Shown here one piece after another: positions 1-13,230 of a stretch of 64,000 bases of DNA. A model generated the notes under the pieces. The model was not told the DNA's origin. It was given only the letters and a program-made list of their open reading frames with translations, and made no database searches. How positions within the stretch are numbered: the first letter of the stretch is position 1; every line of letters starts with the position of its first letter. Source of the DNA: Pseudoxanthomonas helianthi (lineage in GTDB: Bacteria; Pseudomonadota; Gammaproteobacteria; Xanthomonadales; Xanthomonadaceae); the NCBI RefSeq assembly GCF_017939625.1, contig NZ_JAGKTC010000002.1:735592-799591 (forward strand), read 5' to 3'. Position numbers and translations under genes: made by a program.

Positions 1-28
1 GCTGAGTCGGCCGTGCTTTCGGCGCGGG

Positions 29-59
29 AAAAAAAGAAGCCCGGCCAAGGCCGGGCTTC
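29..59 (-). terminator. rho-independent terminator of rpsT
   Basis: An 11-bp perfect stem (36-46 with 49-59, GAAGCCCGGCC arm) is followed on the minus strand by seven T residues (29-35). It lies 28 bases past the rpsT stop codon. The 2-nt apparent loop would open to about 6 nt in RNA. Confidence 0.85.
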
Positions 60-87
60 CGTGTCTTCGCGTCCGAGTGCCGCTGTA

Positions 88-360
88 TCAGGCGGCGGTC
101 TGCAGCGCCTTGATGCGCGCGGTCAGGCGGCTCTTGTGGCGGGCGGCCTTGTTCTTGTGGATCAGGCCACGGGCGCTGAAACGGTCGAGGATCGGCTGGG
201 CGACCGCGAAGGCTTCCTGCGCGCCCTTGGCGTCGTTGGCGTCGAGCGCCTTCAGGACTTTCTTGACGGCGGTGCGAAGCTGCGAGCGCTGGGCATTGTT
301 GCGCGCGTTGCGCACGATGGTCTGCTTGGCGCGCTTCTTGGCGGACTTGATGTTGGCCAC
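88..360 (-). CDS. rpsT: 30S ribosomal protein S20
   Basis: A 90-residue primary binding protein of 16S rRNA in the small ribosomal subunit. The N-terminus [13 protein letters not shown] and the Lys/Arg/Ala-rich helical composition are typical of bS20, and the length matches the family (85-90 residues). It is transcribed alone and diverges from murJ; this rpsT/murJ head-to-head arrangement is common in proteobacteria. A strong promoter lies upstream (415-443) and a terminator downstream (29-59), so it is a monocistronic unit. Confidence 0.98.
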   Translation of the reverse strand: MANIKSAKKRAKQTIVRNARNNAQRSQLRTAVKKVLKALDANDAKGAQEAFAVAQPILDRFSARGLIHKNKAARHKSRLTARIKALQTAA

Positions 361-414
361 GGTGGGTTCCTGGGAAATTCGGGTCTGGACGGAAGACGGA
401 AAATCGAGCCGGAA

Positions 415-443
415 ATTATGGGGTATTCAAAGACTTGCGTCAA
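415..443 (-). promoter_or_regulatory. sigma-70 promoter of rpsT
   Basis: On the minus strand TTGACG (443-438) and CATAAT (420-415) are separated by exactly 17 bp. This is 5/6 at both hexamers, as expected for a ribosomal protein gene. Transcription would start near 408 and leave a leader of about 48 nt. Confidence 0.8.
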
Positions 444-497
444 CCTGACCGCCGGGCGGTCCGATTCGGGCCGGAACCGGGTGCCGGAGGGCGCGAA

Positions 498-2105
498 GTG
501 AGCCCGCCGCGCATGCTCAAGGGGCTGCTGTCGTTCGGCAGCATGACCCTGCTCAGCCGGGTGTTCGGGCTGGTCCGGGATCGTCTGATCGGCCATTATT
601 TTGGCGCGAATGCGATGACCGACGCCTTCTTCGTCGCGTTCCGCATTCCCAACTTCATGCGCCGATTGTTTGCGGAAGGATCCTTTTCCACGGCGTTCGT
701 GCCCGTTTTCACGGAAATCAAGGAGAAGCGCAGTCAGGCCGAACTCAAGGAGTTGATGGGGCGCACCGCCGGCACCCTGGGTGGGGTGCTCCTGGTGGTA
801 ACGGCCTTGGGTATGCTGGCCTCGCCATGGCTGGCTTCGCTGTTCTCCAACCATGCCGCTCCGGTGCCCGGGCAGCAGGAACTGATCGCGCGCCTGCTGC
901 TGCTGACCTTCCCATTCCTGCTGTTCGTATCGCTGACCGCGCTGGCGGCCGGAGCGCTCAACAGCTATCACCGCTTCGGCCTGCCTGCGTTCACGCCGGT
1001 GATCCTGAACCTTTGCATGATCGCCGCCTCGATCTGGGGTTCGAAGGTCGCCGATCCGCCGATAATGGCGCTGGGCTGGGCGGTGCTGGCCGGCGGCATC
1101 CTGCAGCTGCTGTTCCAGTTCCCGCAACTGGCCCAGTTCGACTTGCTGGTCCTGCCGCGCTGGGGCTGGAAGCATCCCGACGTCCGGCGGGTGATGCGGC
1201 TGATGGTGCCCACGCTGATTGGTTCGTCGGTTGCGCAGATCAACCTGCTTTTCGACACCTTCATCGCCGCCAAGCTCGCTGCCGGCTCGCAAAGCTGGCT
1301 GTCCACCGCCGACCGTTTCCTCGAGCTGCCCTTGGGCGTTTTCGCGATCGCGCTCGGCACGGTAGTGCTGCCGACGTTGTCGCGCCACCACGTCAACGAG
1401 GATCGCCAAGCCTTCTCCCGGTCGCTGGACTGGGGTTTGCGGACCACTTTCCTGATCATCGTTCCGGCCATGCTGGGACTGATGCTGTTGTCGTTGCCGC
1501 TGGTGTCCACCTTGTTCCAGACGGGGCGTTTCGACGCTTTCGCAGCGCGCATGACCGCACTGTCGGTTTTCGGCCTGAGTTTCGGTCTGCCGGCCTTCGC
1601 CTTGGTCAAAACCGTGTTGCCGGCGTTCTACGCACGTCAGGACACCCGCACCCCGATGCGGGCCGGTCTTATCGCGCTGGTTGCCAACATGGTGTTCAAC
1701 ATCGCCCTGTTGGCGCTGTTGTACGTATGGAAGGTGCCACCGGAAGAGCAGGCCAAGGGCATCATGGCGGGATTGGCTAGCACGCCGGGCCTGCATTTTG
1801 CGTTGGGTATTGCCAGCGCATTGTCCAGTTACCTGAACCTCGGGTTGCTGCTGTATTGGCTGCGCGGGGCACGGGTTTACGACCCTATGCCGGGTTGGGG
1901 CGGGTTCCTGACGAAAGTTGGGTTCGCCAATGGCGTGATGGCGGCGGGCCTGTTGGTCGCCCTGTGGCTCGCCCCCGAATTCACGACCATGGGGGCATGG
2001 TCTAGGGTCTGGTGGTTGACGGCGTTGGTGGTTGGTGGGGCGTTGACCTACGGGTTGGTAATGTTGGCGCTGGGGTTTCGTCCGAGGGATCTGCGCGATC
2101 ACTGA
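498..2105 (+). CDS. murJ: lipid II flippase MurJ (MviN)
   Basis: A polytopic inner-membrane protein of the MOP exporter superfamily that flips the peptidoglycan precursor lipid II across the membrane. The start region MLKGLLSFGSMTLLSRVFGLVRD and the NAMTDAFFVAFRIPNFMRRLFAEGSF block are diagnostic in short pieces: the first helix, the RxxGxxRD motif and the FRxPNxxRRLFAEGAF-like signature. About 14 hydrophobic segments follow. I chose GTG at 498 because GGAGG (486-490) sits 7 nt upstream; the next candidate is ATG at 513. Open sequence before 498 overlaps the rpsT promoter and is unlikely to be translated. With the 498 start the protein is 535 residues, normal for the family. In related genomes ribF follows directly; here an extra 640 bp intervenes. 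Confidence 0.96.
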   Translation: MSPPRMLKGLLSFGSMTLLSRVFGLVRDRLIGHYFGANAMTDAFFVAFRIPNFMRRLFAEGSFSTAFVPVFTEIKEKRSQAELKELMGRTAGTLGGVLLVVTALGMLASPWLASLFSNHAAPVPGQQELIARLLLLTFPFLLFVSLTALAAGALNSYHRFGLPAFTPVILNLCMIAASIWGSKVADPPIMALGWAVLAGGILQLLFQFPQLAQFDLLVLPRWGWKHPDVRRVMRLMVPTLIGSSVAQINLLFDTFIAAKLAAGSQSWLSTADRFLELPLGVFAIALGTVVLPTLSRHHVNEDRQAFSRSLDWGLRTTFLIIVPAMLGLMLLSLPLVSTLFQTGRFDAFAARMTALSVFGLSFGLPAFALVKTVLPAFYARQDTRTPMRAGLIALVANMVFNIALLALLYVWKVPPEEQAKGIMAGLASTPGLHFALGIASALSSYLNLGLLLYWLRGARVYDPMPGWGGFLTKVGFANGVMAAGLLVALWLAPEFTTMGAWSRVWWLTALVVGGALTYGLVMLALGFRPRDLRDH

Positions 2106-2230
2106 CAACAAACTGCAGAAGAGGCGGGGCGGTGCTAAGCTCCTTTCGCCTCATACAGAAAGCCAATATTTTTTTGGACTTATGCGTGAGGCAGGAAGCT
2201 TGTTCTACAAACAACATATGGAGATGTGTA

Positions 2231-2395
2231 ATGAAAAGCTTGAATGAAAATGAAATTTCGGCTGTCTCAGGTGGGCTGGCGAACCTTGGTCCAAACGTTA
2301 TGATCATGAATGACGGAGGAGAAGAGTATTACGTTCCCCTAAATCTGAGCGGTGCTTGGGCTATGGCGGTCCATGAGTATTTTGATCGGTTCTAA
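2231..2395 (+). CDS. small peptide with double-glycine leader (bacteriocin/secreted-peptide precursor type)
   Basis: A 54-residue precursor. The first 15 residues, MKSLNENEISAVSGG, fit the Gly-Gly leader pattern (LxxxEL/IxxVxGG) that is cut by C39-peptidase ABC exporters. The predicted 39-residue mature part is acidic, contains no cysteine, and holds a NDGGEEYY stretch and an aromatic end (EYFDRF). The ATG is preceded by GGAG (2220-2223) at 7-nt spacing, and the gene ends before a strong terminator (2450-2487). Base composition is clearly unlike the flanks: about 43% G+C over 2161-2400 by hand count. No exporter, modification enzyme or immunity gene is visible nearby, so export would depend on a transporter elsewhere. 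Bacteriocin, microcin or signalling roles are all possible; none is shown. Confidence 0.7.
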   Translation: MKSLNENEISAVSGGLANLGPNVMIMNDGGEEYYVPLNLSGAWAMAVHEYFDRF

Positions 2396-2449
2396 ATTGT
2401 CGTCGGTGAATGAAAGTCTCTCGCCGAATTGAGTCGCGCCGATGAAAGT

Positions 2450-2487
2450 CTGGCCAGTTCCGTGTAGTTGGAGCTGGCCAGTTTTTT
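2450..2487 (+). terminator. rho-independent terminator after the small peptide gene
   Basis: A 12-bp stem (2450-2461 with 2470-2481, one G-T pair), an 8-nt loop and six T residues (2482-2487). The outer 8 bp of each arm is the self-complementary CTGGCCAG. Confidence 0.85.
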
Positions 2488-2730
2488 CCTCTTGAAGTCA
2501 GCGCTGTCCCGTTACTTGAACTTGCCGATGGTGCTGACTGCGCCAAGCGGACAGGACGTGCAGCCGGGCGGGGCTTGCCCGGGGTCTTCCTGATCGATAA
2601 GTGGAAGCAGATAGGCGGGCCCGGCGCGTTAAAGATCAGAGCCCGGTGGTCTGCCGGCTGGACGCCGGCATTGGATCCCCTCCCTCAACCCGCCCAACCC
2701 CCTTGAGCATTGAGACTCGCCCGGGCCGGC
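2488..2730. other. non-coding gap between peptide terminator and ribF
   Basis: No credible gene is seen on either strand. A 6-bp inverted repeat (CCGGGC/GCCCGG near 2564-2582) is present but has no T-tract. G+C returns to the genomic level toward ribF. With the peptide gene this makes up the 640-bp separation of murJ and ribF. Confidence 0.5.
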
Positions 2731-2736
2731 TATACT
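2731..2736 (+). promoter_or_regulatory. -10 element before ribF
   Basis: TATACT lies 10 bases before the ribF ATG. Initiation about 7 nt downstream would leave a leader of only a few nucleotides and no room for a Shine-Dalgarno site. The -35 is unclear: TTGAGA at 2710 gives a 15-bp spacer and TTGAGC at 2703 a 22-bp spacer. Confidence 0.45.
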
Positions 2737-2746
2737 TCAGGGTTCA

Positions 2747-3690
2747 ATGAGCAGGCTTTTCCGTGACGTCGACGGCGGGACGCTGTACCCGCAAGGTAGC
2801 GTGGTCTGCATCGGCGCTTTCGATGGCCTGCACCTGGGGCATCGCACGCTGGTGCGCCACGCCGTTGCGCGCGCCCGCGAACTCGACCTGCCGGCGGTCG
2901 CGCTGAGCTTCGAACCGCTGCCGCGCGAGTTCTTCTCGAAGGAATTGCCGCCGCCGCGCCTGACCCTGGCACGGGCCAAGGCGCAAGGCCTGAGCGTGCT
3001 CGGCAGCGACGGCGTCGGCCTGTTGCGCTTCGATGCACGGATGGCGGCGATGAGCGCCGAGGACTTCGTGCGTCGCGTGCTGGTCGATCGCCTGCGGGCG
3101 CGGGAAGTATGGATCGGCCCTGATTTCCGCTTCGGCAACCGTCGCGGCGGCGACCTGGCGCTATTGCAGCGCATGGGCGCCGAACTCGGTTTCGCCGCCC
3201 ACGAAATCGCGCCGGTGACGGCGCAGGGCGAGCGCGTCTCCAGCACGCGCATCCGCGAGGCGCTGCGCAACGGCGACTTCACCGATGCCGCGCGCCTGCT
3301 GGGCCGGCCCTACGCCATCGGCGGGCGGGTGGTGCGCGGCAAGCAGCTTGGCCGCACCCTCGGTTTCCCCACCGCCAACCTGCGCTTCCCGAAGACGCCC
3401 GCGTTGTCCGGCATCTACGCGACCTGGGTGCACGGAGTGGACGCGCGTGCGTGGCCGTCGGTTTCGAGCTTCGGCACCCGGCCCACGGTCGATGGCGTCG
3501 AGCCCTTGCTGGAAGCGCACCTGTTCGATTTCTCCGGCGACCTGTACGGGCGCCATATCGAAGTGGAGTTCGTCGCCAAGCTGCGCGAAGAACTGAAATT
3601 CCCCGATTTGCCTAGCCTGACCGAGCAGATGCAGCGCGACGCCGAAGACGCGCGCCGCATCCTTTCCGAATCCCGATTCCGAGCCACCGC

Positions 3691-3694
<4 letters not shown>
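2747..3694 (+). CDS. ribF: bifunctional riboflavin kinase / FMN adenylyltransferase
   Basis: Cytoplasmic enzyme that phosphorylates riboflavin to FMN and then adenylylates it to FAD. The N-terminal nucleotidyltransferase domain carries [10 protein letters not shown] (residues 23-32, the HxGH-type site) and a later STRIRE block. The C-terminal riboflavin kinase domain starts near residue 190 with [18 protein letters not shown]. The length, 315 residues, is normal. Its stop overlaps the ileS start by 4 nt (GTGA), so translation is coupled. The 10-nt distance from the -10 hexamer suggests a leaderless or near-leaderless mRNA. Confidence 0.97.
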
Positions 3695-6522
<2,828 letters not shown>

Positions 6523-6526
6523 TTTT

Positions 6527-6550
6527 CCTTCTCCCTCCGGGAGAAGGAAG
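6527..6550. repeat. TTCTCCC-type intergenic palindrome
   Basis: CTTCTCCCTCCGGGAGAAG is a near-perfect palindrome in the short ileS-lspA gap. The same core recurs at 13237-13257, 13335-13355, 34707-34726 and 52017-52038. It lies within the operon and is not followed by a T-run. Confidence 0.7.
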
Positions 6551-6569
6551 CAAATGCAAAGGCTCAATG

Positions 6570-7073
6570 ATGTCGAAACAACTCAAACACAACGCCCTGG
6601 CCTGGCTGCTGCTGTCCGCGGTGGTCATCGTGCTGGACCAGTTGAGCAAGTACTGGGTGTTGGCCACGCTGCCGGAATACAAGGCGGTGCCGGTCATCGA
6701 CGGTTTCTGGAACTGGTACCGCGCCTACAACACCGGCGCGGCCTTCAGCTTCCTCAGCAACGCGGGCGGCTGGCAGACCTGGTTCTTCACCGTGCTGGCG
6801 GTGGCGATCAGCGGCCTGCTGGTCCACTGGCTGTCGCGCACCGCGCGTGGCGACTGGCGCGCCGCACTGCCCTACTCGCTGATCATCGGCGGTGCGCTGG
6901 GCAACGTCATCGACCGCCTCGTCCACGGCCACGTGGTCGATTTCATCCAATGGTACTGGCGCGGCCATTACTGGCCGTCGTTCAACATCGCCGATTCGGC
7001 CATCGTCTGCGGAGCCGTCGGCATCGCGCTGTTCGGCCTGTTCGACAGCAAGCGCAAGGCCAAAGGCGCATAA
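6570..7073 (+). CDS. lspA: lipoprotein signal peptidase (signal peptidase II)
   Basis: Inner-membrane aspartyl protease that removes signal peptides from diacylglyceryl-modified prolipoproteins. About 167 residues with four hydrophobic segments. The conserved blocks are present: DQLSKYW near the N-terminus, [11 protein letters not shown], the first catalytic Asp in [15 protein letters not shown], and the second in FNIADS. Two adjacent ATGs (6567 and 6570) are possible; 6570 is favoured because AAAGG (6558-6562) is then 7 nt upstream. It ends 7 nt before ispH. Confidence 0.96.
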   Translation: MSKQLKHNALAWLLLSAVVIVLDQLSKYWVLATLPEYKAVPVIDGFWNWYRAYNTGAAFSFLSNAGGWQTWFFTVLAVAISGLLVHWLSRTARGDWRAALPYSLIIGGALGNVIDRLVHGHVVDFIQWYWRGHYWPSFNIADSAIVCGAVGIALFGLFDSKRKAKGA

Positions 7074-7080
7074 TCAGGCC

Positions 7081-8034
7081 ATGGATGTATTGCTTGCCAA
7101 TCCCCGCGGTTTCTGCGCCGGCGTCGACCGCGCCATCGAGATCGTCAAGCGCGCCATCGAAACGCTCGGCGCACCGATCTACGTGCGCCATGAAGTCGTG
7201 CACAACCGCTTCGTCGTCGACGACCTGAAGCAGCGCGGTGCGATCTTCGTCGAGGAACTGGACGAAGTGCCGGACGGCGCCACGGTGATCTTCAGCGCGC
7301 ACGGCGTGTCGAAGGCGGTGCGCACCGAAGCCGAGCGCCGCGGGCTGAAAGTGTTCGATGCGACCTGTCCGCTGGTGACCAAGGTGCATCTGGAAGTCGC
7401 GCGGCATTGCCGCGCCGGCCGCGACGTGGTGCTGATCGGCCACGCCGGCCATCCCGAGGTCGAAGGTACGATGGGGCAATGGAACCGCGAAGCGGGTGCG
7501 GGGCAGATCCACCTGGTCGAAGACGTCGGCGACGTAGCCAGCCTGCAGGTGGCCCAGCCGGACAACCTGGCCTACACGACCCAGACCACCCTGTCGGTCG
7601 ACGACACCATCGGCATCATCGAGGCGCTGCGCGCCAAGTTCCCGGCGATCCAGGGGCCGAAGCACGACGACATCTGCTACGCCACGCAGAACCGCCAGGA
7701 CGCGGTGCGCGAGCTGGTCGCGGAAGGCTGCGACCTGGTGCTGGTGGTCGGTTCCCCGAACAGCTCCAATTCCAATCGCCTGCGTGAATTGGCGGAGCGC
7801 GAAGGCGTCGAGGCCTACCTGATCGACGGCGCGCAGGAAATCGATCCGGCCCGGGTCGCCGGCAAGGCCCGCATCGGCGTCACCGCCGGCGCTTCGGCTC
7901 CCGACGTGCTGGTCGAAGGTGTCATCGACCGCCTGCGCGGACTGGGCGCATCGAGGGTCGGCGAACTGGCCGGCGAGCCGGAAAACATGGTCTTCGCCCT
8001 GCCCAAGGAATTGCGCTTGCGGCTGGTCGACTGA
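7081..8034 (+). CDS. ispH: 4-hydroxy-3-methylbut-2-enyl diphosphate reductase
   Basis: Iron-sulfur enzyme for the last step of the MEP isoprenoid pathway, producing IPP and DMAPP from HMBPP. The three cluster cysteines are visible: C12 (NPRGFCAG), C96 (FDATCPLV) and C199 (DDICYAT). [16 protein letters not shown] and TTQTTLS blocks and SSNSNRLRE also match the family. The protein has 317 residues. It is the last gene of the ribF-ileS-lspA cluster. The FKBP-type isomerase gene found between lspA and ispH in E. coli is absent here. Confidence 0.97.
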   Translation: MDVLLANPRGFCAGVDRAIEIVKRAIETLGAPIYVRHEVVHNRFVVDDLKQRGAIFVEELDEVPDGATVIFSAHGVSKAVRTEAERRGLKVFDATCPLVTKVHLEVARHCRAGRDVVLIGHAGHPEVEGTMGQWNREAGAGQIHLVEDVGDVASLQVAQPDNLAYTTQTTLSVDDTIGIIEALRAKFPAIQGPKHDDICYATQNRQDAVRELVAEGCDLVLVVGSPNSSNSNRLRELAEREGVEAYLIDGAQEIDPARVAGKARIGVTAGASAPDVLVEGVIDRLRGLGASRVGELAGEPENMVFALPKELRLRLVD

Positions 8035-8127
8035 GCCGAGCCGCCGCGTTCCGGGCTGATCGATGGCCGCAGGAAATCATTTGCCGCGTTGACTCCGGCG
8101 AATCATGGCGGCGTGCCCCGTTCATGA

Positions 8128-9807
8128 ATGGGGGGCGACGTGATCGTCGATTTCCGGGACCGGTCGTCGACGACCGACATCGAAGTGGACCTGTGCATCA
8201 TCGGCGCCGGCCCGGCGGGGATAACGATCGCGCGCGGGTTCCTGGGGGGTGCGACCAGCGTGTGTCTGGTCGAAAGTGGCGGCATCGATGCGGAGAATCG
8301 CGTACAGGAACTGAATAGCGCAGCATCGATCGGGCCATTGCGGTTCGACGCGAGGAACAGTCGCCTGCGCGCGTTCGGCGGCAGCAGCGAAGTGTGGGGC
8401 GGGGGGTGCATCCCCCTGTCCAATATCGATTTCGAAACCCGCGACTGGGTGCCGCATAGCGGCTGGCCACTGTCCTACGAACAGCTGCTGCCCTATTACG
8501 AACGGGCGAAGACGCTATTCCATGTGCAGGAATACGGGTTTGTCGAGGGCTCGTTCCTCGGCGACGTGCCGAGGCCTCCACCTGTTTTCGACGAGAGCCT
8601 GCTCGTCAACCGGAAATTCGTAAGCAATGCCGTCCGTTTCGGTACCGAATACCTGGACGAATTGCGTCGTGCCGAGAATATCCGGGTCCTGTTGCACGCC
8701 AGCCTGGTCGCCTTCGATGCTTCGCCCGATGCGCGTGCCGTCAGCCAGGCGCGCATCGCCTCGCTCGATGGGCGCAAGGGCGTCGTGCGGGCGAAGCAGT
8801 ACGTGCTCGCCTGCGGCGGCATCGAAAACGCGAGGTTGCTGCTGTTGTCGGATTCGGCCGGGGGCGGAGGACTGGGCAACGCGCACGACGTCGTCGGCCG
8901 TTATTTCATGGACCATCCCAGCGGCAGGATCGGCAAGATCCATGCCTCCGATCCGGAGATCGTGACTCGTCCTTACGATCGGAGCGCCGCCAAGGGCACG
9001 GGGTGGGTGATTCCGGAGCTGTGCGTTTCCGACGCAGGGCAGCGGTCGATGCGCCTGCTCAATGCGCGCGCGCGCCCCGTTGCGGTGGAAGGAGACGTGC
9101 CGAAAGGGCTGCAGGCGCTGCGCCGCCTGCGCCAGGGCCTGCGGCGGCCGACGCGTGGAGAACGGCAGGCTGCCGTGCTGGAGTCTGCGATGGACGATGG
9201 CTCCGCGGCTAGGGACGGCATCGTCCAGCGAAGCCGTGCCGCGGACGCCACGTTGCTCGGGTTGGCGGGCCAGGCGACGAAGGTCGCGCTGGGCGCGGGC
9301 GATATCGCGCAGGCGTGGGCCCGCAAGCTGGCGGACAAGCCGGCCGTGGCTGCGACCGCCGCGGATATCGATGGCTACTTCGAACAGGCCCCGAACCCGG
9401 ACAGCCGCATCGTTCTCGGGGACGAGTTGGATGCGCTCGGCCAGCGCAAGGCGCAAGTCGACTGGCGGCTGACGCCGCTGGATTGGCATACCTATCGGGT
9501 TTCCGCACGCATATTCGGCGCTGAACTGGCGCGGACCTGTTCGGGCAGGTTCGAACTGGCGCCGTGGCTCCAGGAAGGGGACGATGCGACCCCGCCGTTG
9601 CACGGCACCTCCCATCATCTCGGGACCACGCGGATGGACCCCGACCCCCGCAAGGGCGTAGTGGACCTGCACTCGCGCGTGCACGGCGTGGACAATCTTT
9701 ACGTCGCCGGCAGTTCGGTTTTCCCGACGGGCGGATGGGCCTTCCCCACGTTCACCATCGTCGCGATGAGCCTGCGTCTGGTCGAATACCTGCAAGCCTT
9801 GCTCTAA
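8128..9807 (+). CDS. GMC-family FAD-dependent oxidoreductase
   Basis: A 559-residue flavoprotein of the glucose-methanol-choline oxidoreductase family; substrate unknown. The Rossmann ADP-binding motif DLCIIGAGPAGITIA is near residues 20-35, a FGGSSEVWGGG substrate-domain block follows, and the C-terminal GMC domain has HHLGTTRM and VDNLYVAGSSVFPT. Where most relatives have GHANPT, this protein has GWAFPT, so the usual second catalytic His/Asn position appears to be Phe. No signal peptide is obvious. The start is uncertain: ATG 8128 has a poor ribosome site, while GTG 8140 has a G-rich stretch 5 nt upstream. It stands alone between ispH and two tRNA genes. Confidence 0.85.
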   Translation: MGGDVIVDFRDRSSTTDIEVDLCIIGAGPAGITIARGFLGGATSVCLVESGGIDAENRVQELNSAASIGPLRFDARNSRLRAFGGSSEVWGGGCIPLSNIDFETRDWVPHSGWPLSYEQLLPYYERAKTLFHVQEYGFVEGSFLGDVPRPPPVFDESLLVNRKFVSNAVRFGTEYLDELRRAENIRVLLHASLVAFDASPDARAVSQARIASLDGRKGVVRAKQYVLACGGIENARLLLLSDSAGGGGLGNAHDVVGRYFMDHPSGRIGKIHASDPEIVTRPYDRSAAKGTGWVIPELCVSDAGQRSMRLLNARARPVAVEGDVPKGLQALRRLRQGLRRPTRGERQAAVLESAMDDGSAARDGIVQRSRAADATLLGLAGQATKVALGAGDIAQAWARKLADKPAVAATAADIDGYFEQAPNPDSRIVLGDELDALGQRKAQVDWRLTPLDWHTYRVSARIFGAELARTCSGRFELAPWLQEGDDATPPLHGTSHHLGTTRMDPDPRKGVVDLHSRVHGVDNLYVAGSSVFPTGGWAFPTFTIVAMSLRLVEYLQALL

Positions 9808-9948
9808 GCCGGAGCGGGGCGTTTCCGGCGCGGTCACGCTGGTGGGGGGCAAGATCGGCGCCTGGAATAGGCAGCGACACCGGGAAATCCACGATTCCGC
9901 TGGCCTCAATTGACCGGCCGGCCGGCGCGCCCTAGAATTCGCGTCCCT

Positions 9949-10024
9949 GCCGGAATAGCTCAGTTGGTAGAGCGGCGCATTCGTAATGCGTAGGTCGTAG
10001 GTTCGATTCCTATTTCCGGCACCA
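9949..10024 (+). tRNA. tRNA-Thr (anticodon CGT)
   Basis: A 76-nt cloverleaf with acceptor GCCGGAA/TTCCGGC, anticodon loop TTCGTAA, a GGTTCGATTCC T-arm and an encoded CCA end. Confidence 0.95.
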
Positions 10025-10072
10025 GTACGAAGCTGGCGCAGCCAACACCGGCAGGGTCAGATTCAAAAACTT

Positions 10073-10148
<76 letters not shown>

Positions 10149-10156
10149 AGATCCGG

Positions 10157-10185
10157 AGGCCCGCGCAAGCGGGCCTTCGCTTTTT
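10157..10185 (+). terminator. terminator of the Thr-Ala tRNA unit
   Basis: An 8-bp stem AGGCCCGC/GCGGGCCT with a GCAA tetraloop (10157-10176), then T-rich sequence with five T residues at 10181-10185. Confidence 0.8.
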
Positions 10186-10255
10186 CCGACCGCCGCGTCT
10201 CGCCTGCGGCGACGATGGACGGCTAGAGTAGGCGCGTCCCCCGACCGACCGCGCC

Positions 10256-11647
<1,392 letters not shown>

Positions 11648-11656
11648 CGTTCCGGT

Positions 11657-13216
11657 CTAGTGTCCGCCCGCCGCCGCGGCGCCGCCGGTCTTGGCGGTGA
11701 ACGGCGGCCTGGCGATCCACACGAACACGATCACCGCCAGAAAGATCAGCCCCAGCAGGTGGAAGATCTCGTTGAAGCCGATCTGCGCCGCCTGGTTGGA
11801 GATCATCCGTTCCAACGCCGCGGCGCCGCGCTGCAAGTCGCCGCCGCCCAGCTGCGTGACCGTGGCCAGCGTGTTCGGATCCTGCGCGGAAATCCTTTCG
11901 GTCAGGTGCGCGTGGTGCACCGCGCCGCGTTCGGTCCATGCATAGGTGGTCAGCGACGCGGCGAAACTGCCGCCCAGCGTTCGGGTGAAAGTCGCCAGGC
12001 CGGAGCCGGCGGCGATTTCATGCGGTTCCAGGTCGGATAGCAGGATCTGCAGCACCGGCATGAAGAACAGCGCCACGCCGATGCCCTGGAACAACTGCAC
12101 CCAGGCCACGTGGGCGAAGTCGACGTCCAGGTTGAAGTGCGAGCGGGCGAAGCTGGTCAGCGACATCGCGATGAAGGCGAACGTGGCCAGCAGGCGCAGG
12201 TCGAAGCGCGGCGCGTACTTACCCACGAATGGCGTCAGCAGCACCGGCAGGATGCCGATCGGCGCGGTGGCGAAGCCGGCCCAGATCGCGGTGTAGCCCA
12301 GGTTGCGCTGCAGCCATAGCGGCACCAGGATGCCAACCGCGAAGAACGCCGCATAGGCCACGGTCATCGCGATGGTGCCGGAGCGGAAGTTGCGATGGCG
12401 GAACAGGCGCAGGTTGACGATCGGATCCTTGTCGGTCAGTTCCCAGATCACGAACACCGCCAGTGAGATCGCGGCGACGATGGCCAGCGCCACGATGGTG
12501 GTGGAAGCGAACCAGTCTTCGTCGTTGCCCAGGTCCAGCAGGATCTGCAGCGCGCCCACCCCCAGCACCAGCGTCGCCAGGCCGATGTAGTCCATCTTCG
12601 GCTTGTCGGTGCGTTCCGGACGGCCTTTCAGCTGCGAACCGACCACGAAGCTGGCGAAGATGCCGATCGGCACGTTGATGAAGAAGATCCATTCCCAGCT
12701 GTAGTTGTCGGTGATCCAGCCGCCGAGGATCGGTCCTGCGATCGGCGCAACCACGGTGACCATGGCCAGCAATGCGATCGCCTGCCCGCGTTTTTGCGGC
12801 GGATAGATCGACAGCAGCAGCGCCTGGGTGACCGGATACATCGGGCCGCAGACGAAGCCCTGCAGGGCGCGCGCGGCGACCAGCAAGCCCATGCTGTGGG
12901 CGATGCCGCACAGGAAGGACGCGATGACGAAGGCCAGCGTCGACCACATGAATAGCTTGCGTTCGCCGAAGTGGCGGGTCAGCCAGCCGGTCAGCGGCAG
13001 GGCGATCGCGTTGCTGACCGCGAACGAAGTGATCACCCATGTCGCCTGGTTGGCGCTGCCGCCGAGGTTGCCGCTGATCGTCGGCAGCGACACGTTGGCG
13101 ATGGTGGTGTCGAGCACCTGCATGAACGAGGCCAGCGCCAGGCCCAGCGTGGTCAGGGCCACGTTGGGCGGGCGGAAGCCGGCTTGCGGTGCGGCGGCAG
13201 TGGCGGTTGCGGACAT
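11657..13216 (-). CDS. emrB: DHA2-family MFS multidrug transporter (EmrB-like)
   Basis: A 519-residue proton-driven drug exporter of the inner membrane with about 14 hydrophobic segments. MQVLDTTIANVSLP at residues 32-45 is the EmrB/QacA hallmark in helix 1, and APIAGPILGGWI is the antiporter motif C. It is the last gene of a marR-OMF-emrA-emrB operon and would work with EmrA and the outer-membrane factor as a tripartite pump. A 149-nt gap holding a large palindrome separates it from emrA, so its expression may be lower than that of the upstream genes. Confidence 0.93.
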   Translation of the reverse strand: MSATATAAAPQAGFRPPNVALTTLGLALASFMQVLDTTIANVSLPTISGNLGGSANQATWVITSFAVSNAIALPLTGWLTRHFGERKLFMWSTLAFVIASFLCGIAHSMGLLVAARALQGFVCGPMYPVTQALLLSIYPPQKRGQAIALLAMVTVVAPIAGPILGGWITDNYSWEWIFFINVPIGIFASFVVGSQLKGRPERTDKPKMDYIGLATLVLGVGALQILLDLGNDEDWFASTTIVALAIVAAISLAVFVIWELTDKDPIVNLRLFRHRNFRSGTIAMTVAYAAFFAVGILVPLWLQRNLGYTAIWAGFATAPIGILPVLLTPFVGKYAPRFDLRLLATFAFIAMSLTSFARSHFNLDVDFAHVAWVQLFQGIGVALFFMPVLQILLSDLEPHEIAAGSGLATFTRTLGGSFAASLTTYAWTERGAVHHAHLTERISAQDPNTLATVTQLGGGDLQRGAAALERMISNQAAQIGFNEIFHLLGLIFLAVIVFVWIARPPFTAKTGGAAAAGGH

Positions 13217-13230
13217 GGGGTGATGCCTTT

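Noticed and set aside
252-2111. A 619-codon minus-strand open frame opposite murJ
   Set aside because: Gln/Arg/His-rich shadow of murJ that also crosses the rpsT promoter; no recognisable domain.
2563-2582. Inverted repeat CCGGGC/GCCCGG before ribF as a possible riboswitch or terminator
   Set aside because: Only 6 bp with no T-tract and none of the conserved FMN-element sequence; it also lies upstream of the likely ribF promoter.
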